A stretch of DNA of 23,152 nt, taken from positions 1-23,152 of IMG/VR virus record IMGVR_UViG_3300036045_000508. One strand, 5' to 3'. Positions 20,888 to 23,152 of this stretch are shown here, piece after piece. Numbering within the stretch: position 1 is the first letter of the stretch; every line of letters begins with the position of its first letter. Under the pieces are notes generated by a model. It was not told the DNA's origin. It worked only from the letters and a program-made list of their open reading frames with translations, and searched no databases. This DNA comes from a virus. The position numbers and the translations under genes are program-made.

Positions 20888-22466
20888 CGTCGCCTACCTC
20901 GGCAGCAGGCGGCTCCAAATGCCCCTCCACCAGTTTCAGGGCATCCGCTAGTCCGCGAAGGTTCTCCTGGTTGACGGCCCCGGGTTCGTCCGGATCAAAG
21001 ACCTTCACGGGCAAGTTAAGGAACCAATCCGTGAAGGAGCGTATCCGCACATTCACTCCGGTCTGACGTTGTTCGACTCGAGCCGCGCGAGCAACTCCGA
21101 TGGCATCATCGACGTCACCTTGTGCTACCTCAACATCGGCTTCGTTCCGCGCCTTTCGCAAGAGCTCCAGAGCGTCCTCATTCTGGGCGACATACCTCAG
21201 ATCCCTGATCTGCCGCCAGTTCCTGAACTTGTCCTCAAACAGAAGATCGAAGACCAAGTGCTTGAAGCTGTCCTCTTGATTAAGAGACCAGTTCACTCCC
21301 CCGGGGCTCTTACCCTTGTTGAGCTCATCGAAATATTGGAACTTGTCCGACGCCCGATGTTTGGTCGCATACGGATCCTTTGAACGCTCGACGACCTGAT
21401 ATTCTTCGAACTCCTGGGCAATCTTGACCATGTTGATGTAGCGCGAGACCTCATCGACCGAGAGGGCGAACTGGCGTGCTATCTCCTTCCTGATCTCTCT
21501 TAAGCGCGCGGCCGTCGGGTTGGCGCGCGGCTCCAGTGTGACCAGCGTCTCGTACTGTTCGTAGACCTTCTGTGCCTTCACGTACTCGGGCCAGTCCTGT
21601 TTGAAGTCGGGCTCGAAGTTCAGCGAAACGATCACTGCCTCGCGCTCCTGGTCCGTCGCGTGCGCCGTCAGCTGCCACACCTTGATCCATTCCGCTCGCC
21701 TCCTCTCGTCGGCCGAGAACTCCTGGTCCGCGCTGTTCAAGATGTAGTAGCAGGCCGTCACACGTCTGTTGCCGTCGAGCAGGGTGCCGTCTATGTCAAC
21801 TATCGGCGGCTTCCGGACACCGTTCACTGCGATGCTCTTCGCGAGGGCGCGGATAGCGAACTGGTCTGTGCCTTCGATCCCCGGCAGCGCCATCTCCCCC
21901 TGCATTATAGCCAGAAGCTCATCCGCATTTGGGCGCCGCCCGTACTTCTGTTCGAACTGGTTCAGGTGAATGTCGAGCCGCTTGTTCTCGTCCCAAAGGC
22001 GGATGTCACGAGTCCGGACAAAGCCCTCAATGACAGCCACCGGGCGCTCATGGAAGACCGGGCTCGGTCTCACGGCTTGAGGCTGGATCCCGTCAAAGGC
22101 CTGCAACTCCATGCGGCTGACCGAGGCGGGTTCGGTCCCGGGCCTCTCGTCGTCATCGGTGCGGCCCTCCACTGCCGGCTCCCCCTGCGCCGCAAGCCTG
22201 GCCCTCAGCGTCTCCATACGAGCGATGAGCGCTTCAGCGTCTCGATCGAGGATTGCGATGGTCCGCGGGTCGCCGCGGCGCTCGGCACCCGACCGCATCA
22301 CACGAATCACGCGCTCGAGGAGCGCCACGGTCTCACGCTGTTCCAGCGGCTGCACAAGGCCTTCCCGGATGATCTCGCCGACCGTCTCACCGAGGTCGGT
22401 GGCCATCGCCTCGGCGAGGTCGAGGAGTCGCGTTAGGTCCGCCCTGACATCGTTCATGATCACCAT
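20877..22466 (-). CDS. ParB/Srx-fold protein with long N-terminal helical region
   Basis: A 529-residue protein. The ATG at 22466 follows GGAGAAG and overlaps the sigma gene stop; an ATG at 22457 is also possible. Residues 1-110 are helical and coiled-coil-like (LLERVIRVMRSGAERRGDPR, RMETLRARLAAQG). A ParB-type domain follows: FAIRALAKSIAVNGVRKPPI and DGTLLDGNRRVTACYYI (Gly232-Asn-Arg-Arg235), which is the place of the GERR box of ParB CTPases and Srx-like enzymes. Residues about 318-350 look like a ParB HTH (REIRKEIARQFALSVDEVSR). The last 180 residues are unassigned. The protein could be a CTP/ATP-dependent DNA-binding switch or a nuclease. A chromosome-partition role is unlikely because no parA is present. 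Confidence 0.78.
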   Translation of the reverse strand: MVIMNDVRADLTRLLDLAEAMATDLGETVGEIIREGLVQPLEQRETVALLERVIRVMRSGAERRGDPRTIAILDRDAEALIARMETLRARLAAQGEPAVEGRTDDDERPGTEPASVSRMELQAFDGIQPQAVRPSPVFHERPVAVIEGFVRTRDIRLWDENKRLDIHLNQFEQKYGRRPNADELLAIMQGEMALPGIEGTDQFAIRALAKSIAVNGVRKPPIVDIDGTLLDGNRRVTACYYILNSADQEFSADERRRAEWIKVWQLTAHATDQEREAVIVSLNFEPDFKQDWPEYVKAQKVYEQYETLVTLEPRANPTAARLREIRKEIARQFALSVDEVSRYINMVKIAQEFEEYQVVERSKDPYATKHRASDKFQYFDELNKGKSPGGVNWSLNQEDSFKHLVFDLLFEDKFRNWRQIRDLRYVAQNEDALELLRKARNEADVEVAQGDVDDAIGVARAARVEQRQTGVNVRIRSFTDWFLNLPVKVFDPDEPGAVNQENLRGLADALKLVEGHLEPPAAEVGDDAA

Positions 22467-23152
22467 ATCTCTTCTTCTCCTTCCTCGCTCGTCTGTGTCT
22501 CCGGCAGCTCCGCCGGCATCTCTATTCCCGCGCGCTCAGCCTCCCGCCGCAGTCGCTGCAGTCCGCGCGAGACGAGCTTCCGGGCTGATCCTTCGCTGAT
22601 GCCGAGAGCGTCGGCGATCTCGGAGGCCGGCAGATCTGGGAGCCCCTGCGCGGCAGCGTCGATCACCAGTTCCATCACGTCGACGACCTGGCCGTCCCCA
22701 ATTCGTGGCAATAGCTCCCGCGCCAGGCGGATCGCCTCTGCTCGCCGTAAGTCGTCTAACTCTTCACGTTCTCTCCGCGCGCATTCGGTTTCGGCATCTG
22801 GCGCCGCCAGCCCGTCGATCTCCGTCTCATCGCCGGCGCGTACAGCATACTCCGCCCGCCAACGGTCCTGTGCCGTGTTGGCCGCCGTCTTCCACAGCCA
22901 CGCCCCGAGGTTCCGCACGACCCTTCCGTCGGAGAGAGCCGCAAATGCGAAGTCGACGGTCGTCGCCACACAGTCGTCGATCTCGGTGGGTGGTAACGCC
23001 GGCCACTGACGCTGTAGCCGTCTTACCAACCCGTATAGGAACCCGCTGGCCGTCAGGGCCTCGATCATCTGGGTGGGTTCCCCCCTACTAGCAGCCGCTG
23101 TCGCTGCCTGCAGGAGTTCCTCCGGGCTCTTCCGTTCCGGTCCCTCGTCCAC
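22460..23152 (-). CDS. ECF-like RNA polymerase sigma factor (5' end at window edge)
   Basis: At least 230 residues; the last codon of the window is GTG, so it may be the start or the frame may continue outside. A sigma-2-like region (FLYGLVRRLQRQWPALPPTE, then GRVVRNLGAWLWKTAANTAQ and DRWR) and a sigma-4-like region (LPDLPASEIADALGISEGSA and RKLVSRGLQRLRREAE) are in the right order. They are separated by an acidic helix (CARREREELDDLRR), as in extracytoplasmic-function sigma factors. No anti-sigma gene follows; instead the stop overlaps the ParB-like start. A sigma factor leading a helicase and nuclease operon is unusual. It could turn on the operon, or the sigma fold could be reused as a DNA sensor (inference). 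Confidence 0.82.
   Translation of the reverse strand: MDEGPERKSPEELLQAATAAASRGEPTQMIEALTASGFLYGLVRRLQRQWPALPPTEIDDCVATTVDFAFAALSDGRVVRNLGAWLWKTAANTAQDRWRAEYAVRAGDETEIDGLAAPDAETECARREREELDDLRRAEAIRLARELLPRIGDGQVVDVMELVIDAAAQGLPDLPASEIADALGISEGSARKLVSRGLQRLRREAERAGIEMPAELPETQTSEEGEEEIW

Noticed and set aside
20877-22466. A plasmid or chromosome partition ParB
   Set aside because: No parA neighbour and no parS-like sites were noticed; the long N-terminal and C-terminal regions and the operon with an SNF2 motor point elsewhere.

Overview
The window is very GC-rich with G/C-biased third positions. It carries families that are common in alphaproteobacterial mobile elements: DUF6880, DUF6362, DUF6378, DUF6511 and the DUF2924-serine recombinase trio. 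An alphaproteobacterial chromosome carrying a prophage-like or integrative element is the most economical reading. No virion structural genes, terminase, rRNA, tRNA or CRISPR array are visible, so only the early, lysogeny and integration side of the element is in view. The host assignment is inference from family content, not from a marker gene.

Layout. (1) 1-1437 encodes a DUF6880-type protein. (2) 1438-1863 is a non-coding block with about nine copies of a GGTGACACC/GGTGTCACC motif around an AT-rich core, a candidate replication origin. (3) 1864-3323 (+) is a compact four-gene operon: RuvC-like resolvase, DUF6378, a small unknown and DUF6362. (4) 12241 down to 3382 (-) is one long operon of eleven genes with mostly overlapping ends. 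In order it encodes two unknowns, a Sak4/RecA-like ATPase, an SSB-like protein, a small unknown, DUF6511, an HNH nuclease, a PD-(D/E)XK (RecB/Cas4-like) exonuclease, a NUMOD4-HNH nuclease, a RecD/Dda-like helicase and a DUF7146-Toprim-VapE primase-helicase. This is a self-contained replication and recombination module. (5) 12242-14016 is the control region: an XRE regulator, a convergent LuxR-type regulator, and a 15-bp dyad (TGCGAA-N3-TTCGCA). The dyad lies between candidate -35 and -10 boxes of both the early operon and the integration operon. (6) 14017-16344 (+) is the integration operon: small protein, DUF2924, large serine recombinase and a KorB-like HTH protein.

(7) From 16345 to the right edge, base composition looks less GC-extreme and the content changes to what looks like a defence or DNA-modification island. 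A rightward operon encodes a ribbon-helix-helix protein, a DNA cytosine-5 methyltransferase and an endonuclease III-type glycosylase whose catalytic Lys, Asp and four Cys are spaced as in E. coli Nth. A convergent leftward operon encodes an ECF-like sigma factor (open at the window edge), a ParB-like protein, an SNF2-type helicase and a 154-residue protein with a PD-(D/E)XK signature. This combination (5mC methyltransferase, base-excision glycosylase, SNF2 motor, ParB-like protein, sigma factor, small nuclease) does not match a named defence system I know. It is the best candidate in the window for an undescribed system.

How the parts fit: the XRE protein, possibly with the LuxR protein, probably holds the early and integration operons silent together through the shared operator. 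On induction the element would be excised by the serine recombinase and replicated from the repeat block by the VapE primase-helicase. It would be recombined by the Sak4/SSB/exonuclease/RuvC set. The island beside it would protect the host or the element. All functional links are inferred from sequence.
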